From: Candidatus Hydrogenedentota bacterium
GTDB lineage: Bacteria; Hydrogenedentota; Hydrogenedentia; Hydrogenedentales; SLHB01
Direction of reading: 5' to 3'
Length of the DNA: 64,000 nt
NCBI GenBank assembly: GCA_016215105.1
Contig: JACRLJ010000024.1
Span: 1-64,000, forward strand
Shown here: one piece after another, positions 43,014 to 53,649 of the stretch
How the letters are laid out: each line of letters opens with the position of its first letter
Position numbering within the stretch: the first letter of the stretch is position 1
The notes under the pieces: model-generated
The model's input: the letters and a program-made list of their open reading frames with translations, nothing else
Told to the model about the DNA's origin: nothing
The model's database searches: none
Position numbers and translations under genes: made by a program

Positions 43014-43520
43014 CTACTCGCGGTCGTTGTTTGCGGCCTCCTCTTCCAAAGCCTGCTGGGCTTTCCGCCAGTACTCAGTATCTGGACTCGCACTTGATTG
43101 AAAGATCCCTGCCGCAAACTTGGAGAAATCCTCTAAGATGGAGAGTGGATCGTCCGGTTCGGGGCCAAATCGCTTTTGGCCTTCAGTACGTAGCGCTTTG
43201 TAGAAATAGACGGAAAGAAACACATCACGATCGGCAATCGATACTTTCTCATGAAGATTGTGGGCTAGGCGATTGCGAACCGTGTTCAATCGTAATAGAC
43301 CAGGCCTTAATTGGATTCCGATATAATCGTTCTCGCCAATGAGACCGACTTTTTGGACAAAAGTTAGGCGCGCAGCATCGACATCACCCAGCGCTGGATT
43401 CTTAGCCCTAATATGTTCCGTGAGGAAGTGTTCAACCACAAGGAGAGACCGCAAGACGCGGCCGATAGTATCTTGATCTTGTTCCCACGCAATTCTGAAG
43501 TCTTCACGGCGCTGTTCCAT
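43014..43520 (-). CDS. Hypothetical HEPN-like protein
   Basis: Helical protein with VRNRLAHN (Rx4H) motif; coding frame may extend upstream (EDEFFSAMEQ). Confidence 0.5.
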   Translation of the reverse strand: MEQRREDFRIAWEQDQDTIGRVLRSLLVVEHFLTEHIRAKNPALGDVDAARLTFVQKVGLIGENDYIGIQLRPGLLRLNTVRNRLAHNLHEKVSIADRDVFLSVYFYKALRTEGQKRFGPEPDDPLSILEDFSKFAAGIFQSSASPDTEYWRKAQQALEEEAANNDRE

Positions 43521-43945
43521 AGCCGAAAAAAATTCGTCTTCCCCCCATATTGCTCGAAAATTCTTGCAACTAGCCGTTCAGGTTGAAGTACCATACCTTA
43601 CCTCCAAAATAGGCCGCAGCATCCATTGAGGTTTTGCTCTGCCCTCCATGGCACAGAATCGTAGCACAACCCTGAGACCTCTTCACGGCGAACGAGAGCG
43701 TTTTTTGGGGGGCCTGTTGTTTACGCGCTAGTTCTCCAGCGTGTGCGGGAAACTACGCCCACGAGCTAGGGCGCGCCCTTCTGGCGCTGGCGGACTATTT
43801 AGCAGAGTTGGACAAAACCCTCCTCTCGTTAAGCAAGAATCGCGCTATGGCGATATGTGTCGTAGTTGGCAACTACTTCCCGACACCACGCGGCAACCCT
43901 TCGTACCCTGTGTTTTTGACGTTTAAGTTGTACATAGCGGGCGTT

Positions 43946-45688
43946 TCATTCTTTGTCTTTGAGCAGGGTGGCGAGGATGGATTGTTCGCGGGCGAGCAGC
44001 AGATTTCCTGTCGACTCGATGGTGGACCGGTAGGCCCAGATTGTTAGGAAGAGGACGATGAGGGAGGCGATGAGTCCGACGGGAGCGTAACGGAAGGCGG
44101 CGAACTCGGATGAGAGGGTGTTTGCGAGGGTGCATAGGCCGGATGGGATCATCAGGACCGGCAGGGCGAACATGGTAATGAGGCCTCCGATGAAGGCGCC
44201 GGGCTTGGCGCGCGCCGCTTGACCGGAAGCGCGTTGGAATCGGTATGGGCAGTAGACGGAAAGATAATTTCCGAGCAGGCAAAAGCTGAAATACAGTTGA
44301 ACGAATTGCGCGAGCGTGGTGGCGACGGCGGTCACGCCGGGCCTCAGGAAGTACATTACTACCGCCACGAGGATTAGGTAGGGAACGCCGACTAGCGGGA
44401 ACAACGCCAGGTTCTTGGCGAGAAAATACTTGTGCCGGGGCGTGGGTAAGAGCACCAGCGCCTGAAAGCCTTCCTGATCGGCGCCAAAATGGTTGCACAT
44501 GAACATCGAGAAACTGAGGAACGTGTACAACATGGCGCCGGCAAAAGCAAAGTCGCCGACCCAACTCAGGTTTTCGGTCGAGGGGTTCCGCAGAGCGAGC
44601 GGGAGTGCGAATAGTATCGGCATGAGCAGGGGCATCAGCATCTGCATTCGGATACGCGGGTGGCGGACCAGGGTAAGCCAACTGGCCAGGACGAGCGCGC
44701 CAGTGTCATTTTCGAGGAAAGGAATACTCTTTCCGGTGAAGGGGACACTGCCCGGCGCCGGGGCGTGATTCTTCTTTTTCTCTTTGGGCCGCCGCCGCAG
44801 CTTTCCGCCGGCGTAATGCCGAATCGTGGCGCGGTACCCGCTAGCGAGACCGAGTCCCGCGATGCCCGCCATACCCACGAAGCATCCCGCGACTACACCG
44901 TAGTTCCCGGCGCGCGCCGAGGCCAGACCCAACGGGAGCCAAGCCAGCGGAATAACGCCGTGCGCGAGCCGCGCCCAGTCGGTGGCGCCAGGGTTAGCGG
45001 GCGCGTCGGACGTGATGAGGGTGAACCAGCGGGGCGGGCCATGGCGGCCGCGCGCGGAGCCGTTTATTGCGGTCTGGGCAAGCAAGTTGGGCGCTTGCGA
45101 GATGATGATAAATACGATAGGAATTATGGTGAGGATAAGACGCCGGCGCCGCTTGTTTTCCATCAATGCGGCGAGCATGCCTTGCAGGTGATAGCTCCAG
45201 GCGGCGAGCATGAGGTAAAACGCCGCGGCCAGGAACAGGGCAGAGGCCATGCCCGCGCCGGCGCCAACGATGAGGCCCGCAGTCAGTCCGATGGCGCCGA
45301 GCGTATAGATAACCAGTGTGGGTGAGGACAGCGAGACCGCGAAATTGAGCGCGAAGACCATGCGCAACGATACGGGGAGATACAGCATCTTCTGAAAGTC
45401 GATGAGGTCCGCGCGTTGGAGCTCCATCAGCATGCCCATCAGCCATGCGCCCAGCACGACGAGCACGATGACGTCGCCGGAGAACATGAGCGCGCGCGGC
45501 GGCAAGTCCGGCAGCGCTTTCCAGCCGAGAAAGAAGCAGGCCACACCGGCGCCGACCGCCATTACGCCCAGAATGATCATGGTAAACACCGCGAGCGCGC
45601 CCGCGACTACACCCGCCGCGGAGCGCAGCCAGACGCGCTTGAGCAGCAGAATGCGCAGACCGATTAGCGTCTTGAGCTGCATCCACAT
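43946..45688 (-). CDS. ABC transporter permease
   Basis: Multi-TM protein, start overlaps stop of the adjacent ATPase gene. Confidence 0.8.
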   Translation of the reverse strand: MWMQLKTLIGLRILLLKRVWLRSAAGVVAGALAVFTMIILGVMAVGAGVACFFLGWKALPDLPPRALMFSGDVIVLVVLGAWLMGMLMELQRADLIDFQKMLYLPVSLRMVFALNFAVSLSSPTLVIYTLGAIGLTAGLIVGAGAGMASALFLAAAFYLMLAAWSYHLQGMLAALMENKRRRRLILTIIPIVFIIISQAPNLLAQTAINGSARGRHGPPRWFTLITSDAPANPGATDWARLAHGVIPLAWLPLGLASARAGNYGVVAGCFVGMAGIAGLGLASGYRATIRHYAGGKLRRRPKEKKKNHAPAPGSVPFTGKSIPFLENDTGALVLASWLTLVRHPRIRMQMLMPLLMPILFALPLALRNPSTENLSWVGDFAFAGAMLYTFLSFSMFMCNHFGADQEGFQALVLLPTPRHKYFLAKNLALFPLVGVPYLILVAVVMYFLRPGVTAVATTLAQFVQLYFSFCLLGNYLSVYCPYRFQRASGQAARAKPGAFIGGLITMFALPVLMIPSGLCTLANTLSSEFAAFRYAPVGLIASLIVLFLTIWAYRSTIESTGNLLLAREQSILATLLKDKE

Positions 45689-46449
45689 CAGTGGTTGGCC
45701 TCGAGCCACGAGAGGCTCACGGGGGCGTGTTCGCCTTCTCCCACGGTGCGAATGAAGGTTTCCTCGAGAGAGGAGCCTTGGGAGAGACTCTCCAAAGAAC
45801 CCTGAGCAGCCAATTTGCCTTGGCGGATTATTCCGACGTGCGTACACAGCCGCTCGACGATTTCGAGGATGTGGGAGGTAAGAAAGATGGTCGAGCCGCG
45901 GTGGATGATTTGCTCCAACACGTTGCGGATGGTGCGCGACGCGATGGCGTCAATGCCCTCGAACGGCTCATCGAGAAACAACAGGTCGGGATCGTGGATC
46001 AGCGCGGCGGCCAGCGCGAGCTTCTTGCGCATGCCGGTCGAGAATTCGAGCACGAGGGTCTTGCCGGTGTCCGACAGTCCCATCAGCGCGAGCAATTCTT
46101 CACAGCGGTCGTTAACCAGCTTTGGCGCGACGAGATACATGCGACCGATGAAGACGAGATACTCGCGCGCGGTGAGATTCTCGAACAGACACAAGTCTTC
46201 GGGAACCACGCCGATGTGCTTCTTGATCTCGAGCGGGGCCTTGGCCATGTCGTGGCCGAGGATACGGGCTGATCCCCCGCTGGAGCCCATCAATCCAGTC
46301 AGCATCTTGATGGTGGTGGATTTGCCGGCGCCGTTCGGGCCTAGAAATCCGTAAAAACTGCCGCGTTCGACTTGCAGTCCGAGGCCGTCCACGGCGCGGA
46401 ACGCGCCAAAGTCTTTCGTGAGACCAAACGTTTCAATGCAGTAATCCAT
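45688..46449 (-). CDS. ABC transporter ATP-binding protein
   Basis: FLGPNGAGKSTTIKMLTG, Walker B LLFLDEPFEGID, H-loop LTSHILEIVE. Confidence 0.96.
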   Translation of the reverse strand: MDYCIETFGLTKDFGAFRAVDGLGLQVERGSFYGFLGPNGAGKSTTIKMLTGLMGSSGGSARILGHDMAKAPLEIKKHIGVVPEDLCLFENLTAREYLVFIGRMYLVAPKLVNDRCEELLALMGLSDTGKTLVLEFSTGMRKKLALAAALIHDPDLLFLDEPFEGIDAIASRTIRNVLEQIIHRGSTIFLTSHILEIVERLCTHVGIIRQGKLAAQGSLESLSQGSSLEETFIRTVGEGEHAPVSLSWLEANH

Positions 46450-46470
46450 GCCACCCTCATGTTATCGCGG

Positions 46471-46576
46471 CATTCTGAGCGGTAGTGAAGAATCCATCCC
46501 GCACGTACAGAGCGCTCTGCATGTTGCGCGCGGGTTTCGCACGTTGGCAGCAGATTCTTCGCATGCGCTCCGAATG
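46471..46576. repeat. Intergenic element with 24-bp imperfect terminal inverted repeats
   Basis: cattctgagcggtagtgaagaatc (46471-46494) versus gattcttcgcatgcgctccgaatg (46553-46576), 19/24 complementary. Confidence 0.75.
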
Positions 46577-46866
46577 ACACGTTAGCAGTCGTGTCTCCGG
46601 TTGGAAAGCGTGACCCCTTTTTGGGGGTCTTTGACATACCATCGGCTGCGCCGATGGTTGCGGACTATGCCTGAACGTCCCAGTGCGTAACGATGATAGC
46701 AGTGTCCCGTGCGGATTTCCTCTTTGCCGACGCTGTACCGGGAACTTTCGAGCGGCATGGGCGCCGGAAATTCTTATTCTCGCGCCGCGCTGGTTGTGGT
46801 ATGCTGCTTTCCGAGTGTGCATTTCGATAGCGGGGCGTCCAACGCCAAAATTCGAGGGGATCGCTC

Positions 46867-49800
46867 ATGAATGCAAATGTGAAGTTGGGGCTCATCATTG
46901 CGGCTTTCGTGGCGGCGGGTTTTCTGCTCTGGAAATTCCTAGGCTCCGCCGAGACGGACACTGTTCCGCAAGTCACTTCCACCGCCAGTAAAGCCGCGCC
47001 CAAGACATCCACGTCCACAGGATCCGGGTCATCACCCGACGCCGCGGGGACGGGTCAGAGTTCGACTGAAGCGAATCCTGTCCTGCGCCCGGAACTGATG
47101 GGACGTCAAGGCGCGGGCGAAAAGAAGTCCGCCGCGACTCCCGTAGGCACGGGAAAGATCCAGGGCACGGTACGCGTCAAGGAAGGCAAACGCCCCATCT
47201 CCGGCGCGAGGATTATCTTGACGCTTCAGACGGAGCGGTCGACCGAACAAGTTCAAGCCGTCCGGTCCTACGCCGCGCCCGATCCAAATGCTCCGCAATG
47301 GGAATCACGGACGGACAGCCGCGGCGATTTCAAGATCACGCGTTTGCCCTTTGGCTCATACGCCGTTGTCGCCACCAGCGAAGACGCTTCCGGTACAGGC
47401 GGCGCGGCGCTAACGGAATTTGATCCCGTAGGGGAAGTCAATATCGAGATCCAGCCCACGGACATGATTTCGGGCCGTGTGCATGACGAGGCCGGGAACG
47501 CCGTCGAAGGCGCCGTGGTAATGCCCAGAGAATCGGACGAGCCCCGGAAGATTGGTGTTTCCTCGGACGCCCTGCGCGTTTTCACCAACGCCGAGGGCGC
47601 GTTTGAGCTCCATTACCTTCCCAAGGCCAAGTGGAAGCTGGGCGTACGCGCGAAGGACTACGCATTTCTGCTCAGCGACCTCATTCCGACCGGGACCAAG
47701 AACGTGGACCTGACGCTGAAACGCGGCGGGGACGCTTCGGGGCATGTTATCGAGAGCCAGTCCCGTAAGCCGGTCGAAGGCATCCAGGTGGTCGCGGCGG
47801 GTCCTGACCGAAAGGCCGCCAGCACCGACGCCGAAGGCAAGTTCGTGTTCGCCGCGTTGGCCGATGGAACGTACTCGATGTCCGTGGAGGACCAGACTCG
47901 GATACTGGCCAGCGAGGCGCCCAAATGCGAAATCGCGGCCGGGGGCACGGTCGACGGTCTCGAGATCGCAGTCACAATGGGCGGCGTTGTGACCGGGCGG
48001 ACGTTCAATGTGGACAATGGTGAGCCGATCGAAGGGGTGAGCATTCGCGCGAACACACAGGGACGCGGCGGGGCGGCGCGCGAAGGCAAATCGGGAGCGG
48101 ACGGGGTGTACCGCATCGAAGGTCTGTCCGGCGGACAGACTATGCTGCAACGCCGCTGGAAACCCGGCCTGCTCCATGGCGAACAACGCGAGCAAAAAAC
48201 CGTGTCCGTCAATCTCGGGGAAGAACTTGCGGGCATAGATTTCCCGATCAAGTATGGCCTCTACCTTCGCGGCCGCGTCACGGATACCAGTGGAAAGCCT
48301 CTCGACCGGGTTAGCGTCACCAGCGAAGATATCGCCGGAAACCAGGAAGGCGAGGAGACGTACACCATCGAGGACGGCACGTTTGAACACCGCGGTTTCT
48401 CGCCGCACGTCAAGATTACGATTCGCGCGCAGAAAGGCGATCAGGCCGCTGAACCCGTTGGACCGCTCACCTTTGGCGAAGAAGACATGAACGGCGTCGA
48501 GATCGTCATGGAGAAGGCGGCGAGCATCTCCGGCGAAGTTACAAACAAGGCGGGCAAACCGCTGGAAAACATCTACATCTCGGCTTGGGCGTCCGACCCG
48601 GTTTCCGGACGCGGGAATGGCGGGGGCGCGAGCAGCGACGCGAAGGGCAACTTCAAAATCGATGGCCTCGTCGCCGGGACTTACAACATTTCGATGCAGC
48701 GCAACGATAGTTACCGGTCCTCGCAGCGGCAGAGCGATCCGATACCGGTGGCAAAGGGCCAGGAGGTCACCGGAGTCCATCTCGTTTTCGAGGACGAGTC
48801 CGGTCTCACCATTTCGGGACGCGTGACCAATAGGGAAGGGAAGCCTATCAAGGACGCCTCGGCAAACGCCTGGTCGAGCCGTGGCGACTCACAAGGCTGG
48901 ACTCAGACCGACGCCGACGGCCGGTATAGCATCTCCGGCTTAAAGGAAGGCGCCCATCAAGTCCATGTCAATCATCAGGAATACAGCCAGGCCAATCTGC
49001 CCGAAGTCATGGCCGGCAGCGCCAACGTGGACTTTGTGCTCGAGGGGCATGGGGCCATCGAAGGGCAGGTGCTGGACGCGGGAACCGGCAAACCGCTCAC
49101 CACGTTTCAAGTGATGCAGGCGCTTGGAGCCGACGTGAAGTTGGGGCCGTGGATGCAGAGCCAGTATGTGACATTCTCGAGCCCTGAAGGCAAGTTCCGG
49201 CTCGAGCGAGTCCAGGTGGGAGACAACACGGTATTTGCCCAGGCCAAGGGCTATGCCCCGGCGTCCGCGCCGGTGTTGGGAGTACAAGCAGGTCAGACCA
49301 TTTCCGGGTTGACACTTCGCTTGACGACCGGCGCGTCCGTGTCTGGCGTTGTTCACAACGCGGCAGGCAAACCCATCGTGGGCGCACAAATCTACGAGGG
49401 CCCGGCGCCGCAACAGTTCCAAGGCTACGGCGGCCCGGCGGCCCGCGCAACGACGAATGAAAATGGCGAATTCACAATTGATTCCCTGGCCGCGCAGGAA
49501 ATGACCCTTTCCGTTGTTCATGGCGAGTACAGTAACGCGAGTGTGACCGTAACGCCGGTGGCCGGCCGGGATACTCCCGTGGACGTGATTATGAACGCGG
49601 GCGGAACGATTACCGGCACGGTGCGTGTCGCGGGCAAGCCTACCGCAGGGGTGCAGGTTGGCGCGTACAGCCAGACTAACCCCGGCTCCTATGTGAATAC
49701 GCAAACCGACGCTTCCGGTGTGTATACGTTGGCGAAACTCCCCGAAGGAACCGTAGGTGTCCACGCTAATGTGGGCGGTGGCGGCGGAAGCGGGAACCGC

Positions 49801-50454
49801 GGGTTGTCGCAACAGGCCGAAGTCGCCGCGGGCCAGACGACCGTGGTGGACTTTGATTTCGGCGGCGGGTCGGCTGTCATTGAAGGCGTGATCACCGCCG
49901 ACGGTCAGCCGGTCACCAATGCGCACGTGAACGTCATCATGACCGGCTCTCCTGGCGCTCAAGAAGCCTTCAACGCGCGAGCCGGATCGGACGGACGCTA
50001 CCGCATCGAGGGCTTACCCGCCGGAAGCGCCGCGGTCATGGTGTATGCGATGGAGCAACAAGGCGGGTTGGGCCAACAGCGCTCGGCGACGGTGCAACTC
50101 GTCAGCGGACAGATCACGCGCTATGACTTGGACCTGAATTCGGGCGCTACTCTCAGCGGGGCGGTGACGGGCGGACGCACCGGTGAAATGGTCGTGGTTC
50201 TGGCGTTGCGCGGAGAAGTGGTTATCACCGAGTTCAGCGAGAGCTTCTTCAGGTCCAATATGGATAAGTTCGCCGGCCAGGTACAGGCCAAAGACGGCGC
50301 CTATCAGATATCGGGTCTGGAGCCTGGCCGCTACACCATTGTAGCAATCGCGATGAACCCAGCTGCCGGCCAAGACGTCTCAAAAATGAGATTCACGACC
50401 GGAGGTGTCGAACTAGCCGGTACGGCCGGCGCGCTCGATCTGGCGATACCCTGA
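46867..50454 (+). CDS. Membrane-anchored protein with many carboxypeptidase-regulatory-like (Ig-like) repeats
   Basis: N-terminal TM helix then repeated G.V.D..GKP..GA.V...T...G.Y...L..G.Y units. Confidence 0.85.
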   Translation: MNANVKLGLIIAAFVAAGFLLWKFLGSAETDTVPQVTSTASKAAPKTSTSTGSGSSPDAAGTGQSSTEANPVLRPELMGRQGAGEKKSAATPVGTGKIQGTVRVKEGKRPISGARIILTLQTERSTEQVQAVRSYAAPDPNAPQWESRTDSRGDFKITRLPFGSYAVVATSEDASGTGGAALTEFDPVGEVNIEIQPTDMISGRVHDEAGNAVEGAVVMPRESDEPRKIGVSSDALRVFTNAEGAFELHYLPKAKWKLGVRAKDYAFLLSDLIPTGTKNVDLTLKRGGDASGHVIESQSRKPVEGIQVVAAGPDRKAASTDAEGKFVFAALADGTYSMSVEDQTRILASEAPKCEIAAGGTVDGLEIAVTMGGVVTGRTFNVDNGEPIEGVSIRANTQGRGGAAREGKSGADGVYRIEGLSGGQTMLQRRWKPGLLHGEQREQKTVSVNLGEELAGIDFPIKYGLYLRGRVTDTSGKPLDRVSVTSEDIAGNQEGEETYTIEDGTFEHRGFSPHVKITIRAQKGDQAAEPVGPLTFGEEDMNGVEIVMEKAASISGEVTNKAGKPLENIYISAWASDPVSGRGNGGGASSDAKGNFKIDGLVAGTYNISMQRNDSYRSSQRQSDPIPVAKGQEVTGVHLVFEDESGLTISGRVTNREGKPIKDASANAWSSRGDSQGWTQTDADGRYSISGLKEGAHQVHVNHQEYSQANLPEVMAGSANVDFVLEGHGAIEGQVLDAGTGKPLTTFQVMQALGADVKLGPWMQSQYVTFSSPEGKFRLERVQVGDNTVFAQAKGYAPASAPVLGVQAGQTISGLTLRLTTGASVSGVVHNAAGKPIVGAQIYEGPAPQQFQGYGGPAARATTNENGEFTIDSLAAQEMTLSVVHGEYSNASVTVTPVAGRDTPVDVIMNAGGTITGTVRVAGKPTAGVQVGAYSQTNPGSYVNTQTDASGVYTLAKLPEGTVGVHANVGGGGGSGNRGLSQQAEVAAGQTTVVDFDFGGGSAVIEGVITADGQPVTNAHVNVIMTGSPGAQEAFNARAGSDGRYRIEGLPAGSAAVMVYAMEQQGGLGQQRSATVQLVSGQITRYDLDLNSGATLSGAVTGGRTGEMVVVLALRGEVVITEFSESFFRSNMDKFAGQVQAKDGAYQISGLEPGRYTIVAIAMNPAAGQDVSKMRFTTGGVELAGTAGALDLAIP

Positions 50455-50466
50455 GGAGGCCCCTTC

Positions 50467-50620
50467 GAGCTTCTAACAGAACCCTTAGTGTCCCTAACAA
50501 TGCCTTGGGCGATGGCGCGGTTCCCGTAGCGCCGGCGTCCTCGCCGGCTAGGTGAATACGTCCCAGAGCCGCCGGGACAGCGGCGCTACAACATGCGTCA
50601 GGCTGTTATGTTAGAGACTC
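50467..50620. repeat. TIR-bounded element with internal three-way-junction fold
   Basis: Ends gagcttctaaca / tgttagagactc; internal gtagc/gctac outer stem (50526-50530/50585-50589), arms gccggcg-tcct-cgccggc and gtccc...gggac. Confidence 0.65.
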
Positions 50621-50622
50621 GT

Positions 50623-50713
50623 AGAGCGCGTAACAAAGCGCATTGCACAAGGCCCGGCGGCTGAGGACAGCCGCCCTCCCGTTCGCCCCGACTCGGGCAT
50701 TGTTGGAAGCTGT
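50623..50713. repeat. TIR-bounded intergenic repeat, copy 2
   Basis: Core 50655-50692 nearly identical to 42650-42687. Confidence 0.75.
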
Positions 50714-53196
50714 TAGAACGGCAGGGGGCTGACGCCCCCGCGCGGTTGAATCTCGATGACCTGATTTCCGATCCAGGTCGTGGTGTATTCGATGTTGTCG
50801 ACGGTTTCTTTCTCTATTTTGAAGGGGAGGTCGAACGAGAGTGTAACCTTGGCGCCGGCCGGAAGATTCGCGAGCTTGACGCAGCCGTCTTCGATCTCGG
50901 CGGGCGCCGCGGCAGCGTTTTCCTTTCGTGTTAACGTCTTGGCGTCCACGCATCCTGGAAGACGGACCAGCACGGTCTTTCCGGCGGCCTTTGTCTCGAT
51001 TTCCACGCGCCCTGTCCACGGCAAGCCGGATACGATTTTGAGATCGCTGTTCTCGAAGTCAAAGAGTAGATTCATTCGATAGGTCACGCCATCGCTTGAT
51101 GTCACGCGGCTTCGGTAGCACTCGCTAAGGGCGTGTACGGCGCCGGAGGTAATGTCCAGCGTGGTCAGCGGCCAATCGCCCGCCTGCATGCGGTCGTTGG
51201 GTAGCTGCATGGCATAGCCGCCGACGGAACGTTCGAGCACGTTCTTCTCGGAGTCGTCCGCGGGATTGGGCTTGTTCTTTAGGTACTTCGCCATCTCGTC
51301 CGGCCGGTGCTGGGTGGGCAGGAGCATTCCGCGGAGGAAGCGATCGGCGACATCGTAGTACTGCGGATATCCCGCGTCGCCCAGCAAGAGGGCCGTGCGC
51401 ACGACGTCACCGGTCTGATTGATTTCTCCGCGCGATTGCACATCCGCCGGGTGTTCCGGGAAGACCTCATCACCCCAACCCCACGAAGTGTGGTAGCCGG
51501 GCACGCCCACGTCCATGATCTTCCGGCACGCGTCAAGCATGGCGGCGTCGTGAGTGAAGATCGCGTACGCGGTGATGCCGCTCAACGACGAGGTAATGGA
51601 ATGCACATGGCCGGAGGAGCGATCCATCGGCGCGAAATGACCGTCCTCGGTAAACAGGGTTTTCAGACCGTCTTTGGCGTACAGGCCGGCGAGTTTGATG
51701 GCCAGGGGATCTTGTGTGAGGCGGTAATAGGCGAGAAGCGGATCGACCAGACGCGTGGAGTTCGACGACGCAAATCCTTCACATCGGCCGGCCATTCCCA
51801 GGGCTTTCGCTTTTTCGGTGGACCACCGGCCTTGCTCGTCAGTAAGGCGATTAAGTGTCTCCAGCATCGCGTGGGCCGTGTCCTTCGCCCACGCGGAATT
51901 GCGGCCCGCTGCAAGCGCCCACAGGCCATACAGCCCTTCGCGCATGTTGTGAAATTCGATGAAGCGCTTTCCATCCCGAGCGGGATCGTAGTACGAGTTC
52001 AGATGGTCCGGGTTGTCGAAGGAACTCCGGAGATAGCGTTCAAGTATGGCGAGTCCTTCGGGTGGGAATGGAACACCGGCGGCGAGTTCGCCTTCCATCC
52101 CGCCGAGCAGACACCGACCAACCACGTGGGGGATTCCGATATTGACCGAGTGATGCATCTTACCCGTGCCGTCCGCCTCGCGGTTGGCGTAGAAGAACGG
52201 CTCGCCGTCCTTGTCGCGATCGAACAGGGAGTTGAGGTGGGTCACGCCTAGGGAGATTGCCTCCTTGATATCGACGTGGAGCGCGGCGTTGCGCACGTCC
52301 TGCTTGCCTTGCGCGGCGAGGAATGCCGCGACCGAAGGCCATACGGCCGTTACCCGCGGAGCTATCATTCTGTTCTTCAGGCGCTCTTGCGCTTCCAGCA
52401 TGGCGTGTTCCTCTCTTGCCTTTTGCTCTTCCGGCGAGATCTTTCGCGACGACTCGATGCTTGCGCGTTCCGCATCCGTCAGCACGCGCTTGTACAGCAG
52501 TACTTCCGCAATGTCGCCGTGGAAGTAATTTCGTTCCTGGCCGGCGTAATAGCGCGCGCCGACCCTGACTTCGTCCAGTAGGGTTCGCGCGGGATTGACG
52601 GGGCGCGGCGCCTGTTCCTCGCCGTCCACGAACACCCGGATGGTCTTCTCTTCCCGCGCCACGGTGACAACATGCATGCCTCCGAAGGCGTGGCCGACGC
52701 GCAACTGGTTCTTCTGACCGCCGATGCGTCCCGCTCCTTCGACACTCAGCGAGTCGAACTGCTTTGCGGATTCATACTGGTCCACGGTAAATCCGGGGTC
52801 GTAGTCATGACCATCGGTGGAACGCGCCGAACAGAGGGCTCCGCCTCGGCACGGCGCCACGGGCGCCGCCACGACGATGAGTGTCCAGGTATCCGCCGAT
52901 GCGCGAAAGGCGGTGTCGCGCACAACGTCATCCACGCCATCAAATCGGACCGCCGGGCGCATGTTGTCCTTGACGGCCGCGATGTACTTGGGGCGCTGCT
53001 CACCAGAACTTGAGAGCGCATTGCGCGCGGCTGGCGCCTTGTTGTCCCATTTGTTCACGCGTCCGTTCTCGACATGAACCGCGGCGGAGTCCGAGGCGTC
53101 GAGCCAAAGCGCGAGGCCTTCGATTGGCGTCGCGACGCCGGCGGCGTGTGTTGTTTGTGCTAGCGCCAAACCCGCGAGAATCAGGATTCGAGTCAT
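50713..53196 (-). CDS. Exported LamG/concanavalin-like plus glycosidase-like protein
   Basis: GLALWLDASDSAAVHVENGRVNKWDNKA LamG-type start; later helical toroid-type region; signal peptide MTRILILAGLALAQTTHAAG. Confidence 0.7.
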   Translation of the reverse strand: MTRILILAGLALAQTTHAAGVATPIEGLALWLDASDSAAVHVENGRVNKWDNKAPAARNALSSSGEQRPKYIAAVKDNMRPAVRFDGVDDVVRDTAFRASADTWTLIVVAAPVAPCRGGALCSARSTDGHDYDPGFTVDQYESAKQFDSLSVEGAGRIGGQKNQLRVGHAFGGMHVVTVAREEKTIRVFVDGEEQAPRPVNPARTLLDEVRVGARYYAGQERNYFHGDIAEVLLYKRVLTDAERASIESSRKISPEEQKAREEHAMLEAQERLKNRMIAPRVTAVWPSVAAFLAAQGKQDVRNAALHVDIKEAISLGVTHLNSLFDRDKDGEPFFYANREADGTGKMHHSVNIGIPHVVGRCLLGGMEGELAAGVPFPPEGLAILERYLRSSFDNPDHLNSYYDPARDGKRFIEFHNMREGLYGLWALAAGRNSAWAKDTAHAMLETLNRLTDEQGRWSTEKAKALGMAGRCEGFASSNSTRLVDPLLAYYRLTQDPLAIKLAGLYAKDGLKTLFTEDGHFAPMDRSSGHVHSITSSLSGITAYAIFTHDAAMLDACRKIMDVGVPGYHTSWGWGDEVFPEHPADVQSRGEINQTGDVVRTALLLGDAGYPQYYDVADRFLRGMLLPTQHRPDEMAKYLKNKPNPADDSEKNVLERSVGGYAMQLPNDRMQAGDWPLTTLDITSGAVHALSECYRSRVTSSDGVTYRMNLLFDFENSDLKIVSGLPWTGRVEIETKAAGKTVLVRLPGCVDAKTLTRKENAAAAPAEIEDGCVKLANLPAGAKVTLSFDLPFKIEKETVDNIEYTTTWIGNQVIEIQPRGGVSPLPF

Positions 53197-53498
53197 GAGT
53201 ACCCACCTCAGCCACTGTAGCGTTTCGGGGCGACGCGCCATCGCCTCATTGGCTGGGTGCGACGATGCGCGTGAACCGCACAATACGAAACCCTGCCGCA
53301 TTGAAACAACCTTGCGCGGTGTTCGAGCAGCGGCCGCAGTTTGCAACGATTCGCCTTCATGTGCTACGCTCCGTTGTTTTTCGCGCATGTCCGTGGGCGC
53401 GCATTGGCGGTGGTGATGGTGTTTTCCAGCCGCCGGTGGCGCCATCATTCCGGCGGTTTATTGGCGGGGTAATATCCTCGGACCGTTCAGTGTGAATT

Positions 53499-53649
53499 CC
53501 TTGGTCAGGCGCGGGACCCTCGAGTGTTGGGTCCTACTCAACGGGACGCCGCTGAACCCGGTCAGGTCCGGAAGGAAGCAGCCGTAGGTGGAAGTCTCTG
53601 TGTGCTGTAGGGTCGCCTGGCATTTCGAGGGCCCCGTGGCTGACCAAGG
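53499..53649 (+). ncRNA. ffs: Signal recognition particle RNA (4.5S-type)
   Basis: GGTCAGGTCCGGAAGGAAGCAGCC apical core; closing stem ccttggtcag / ctgaccaagg; located immediately upstream of dnaX. Confidence 0.9.

Noticed and set aside
47410-49962. Minus-strand ORFs opposite the repeat protein (47410-48780, 48940-49962)
   Set aside because: Shadow ORFs of a highly repetitive coding gene; no recognisable domain or ribosome-binding context
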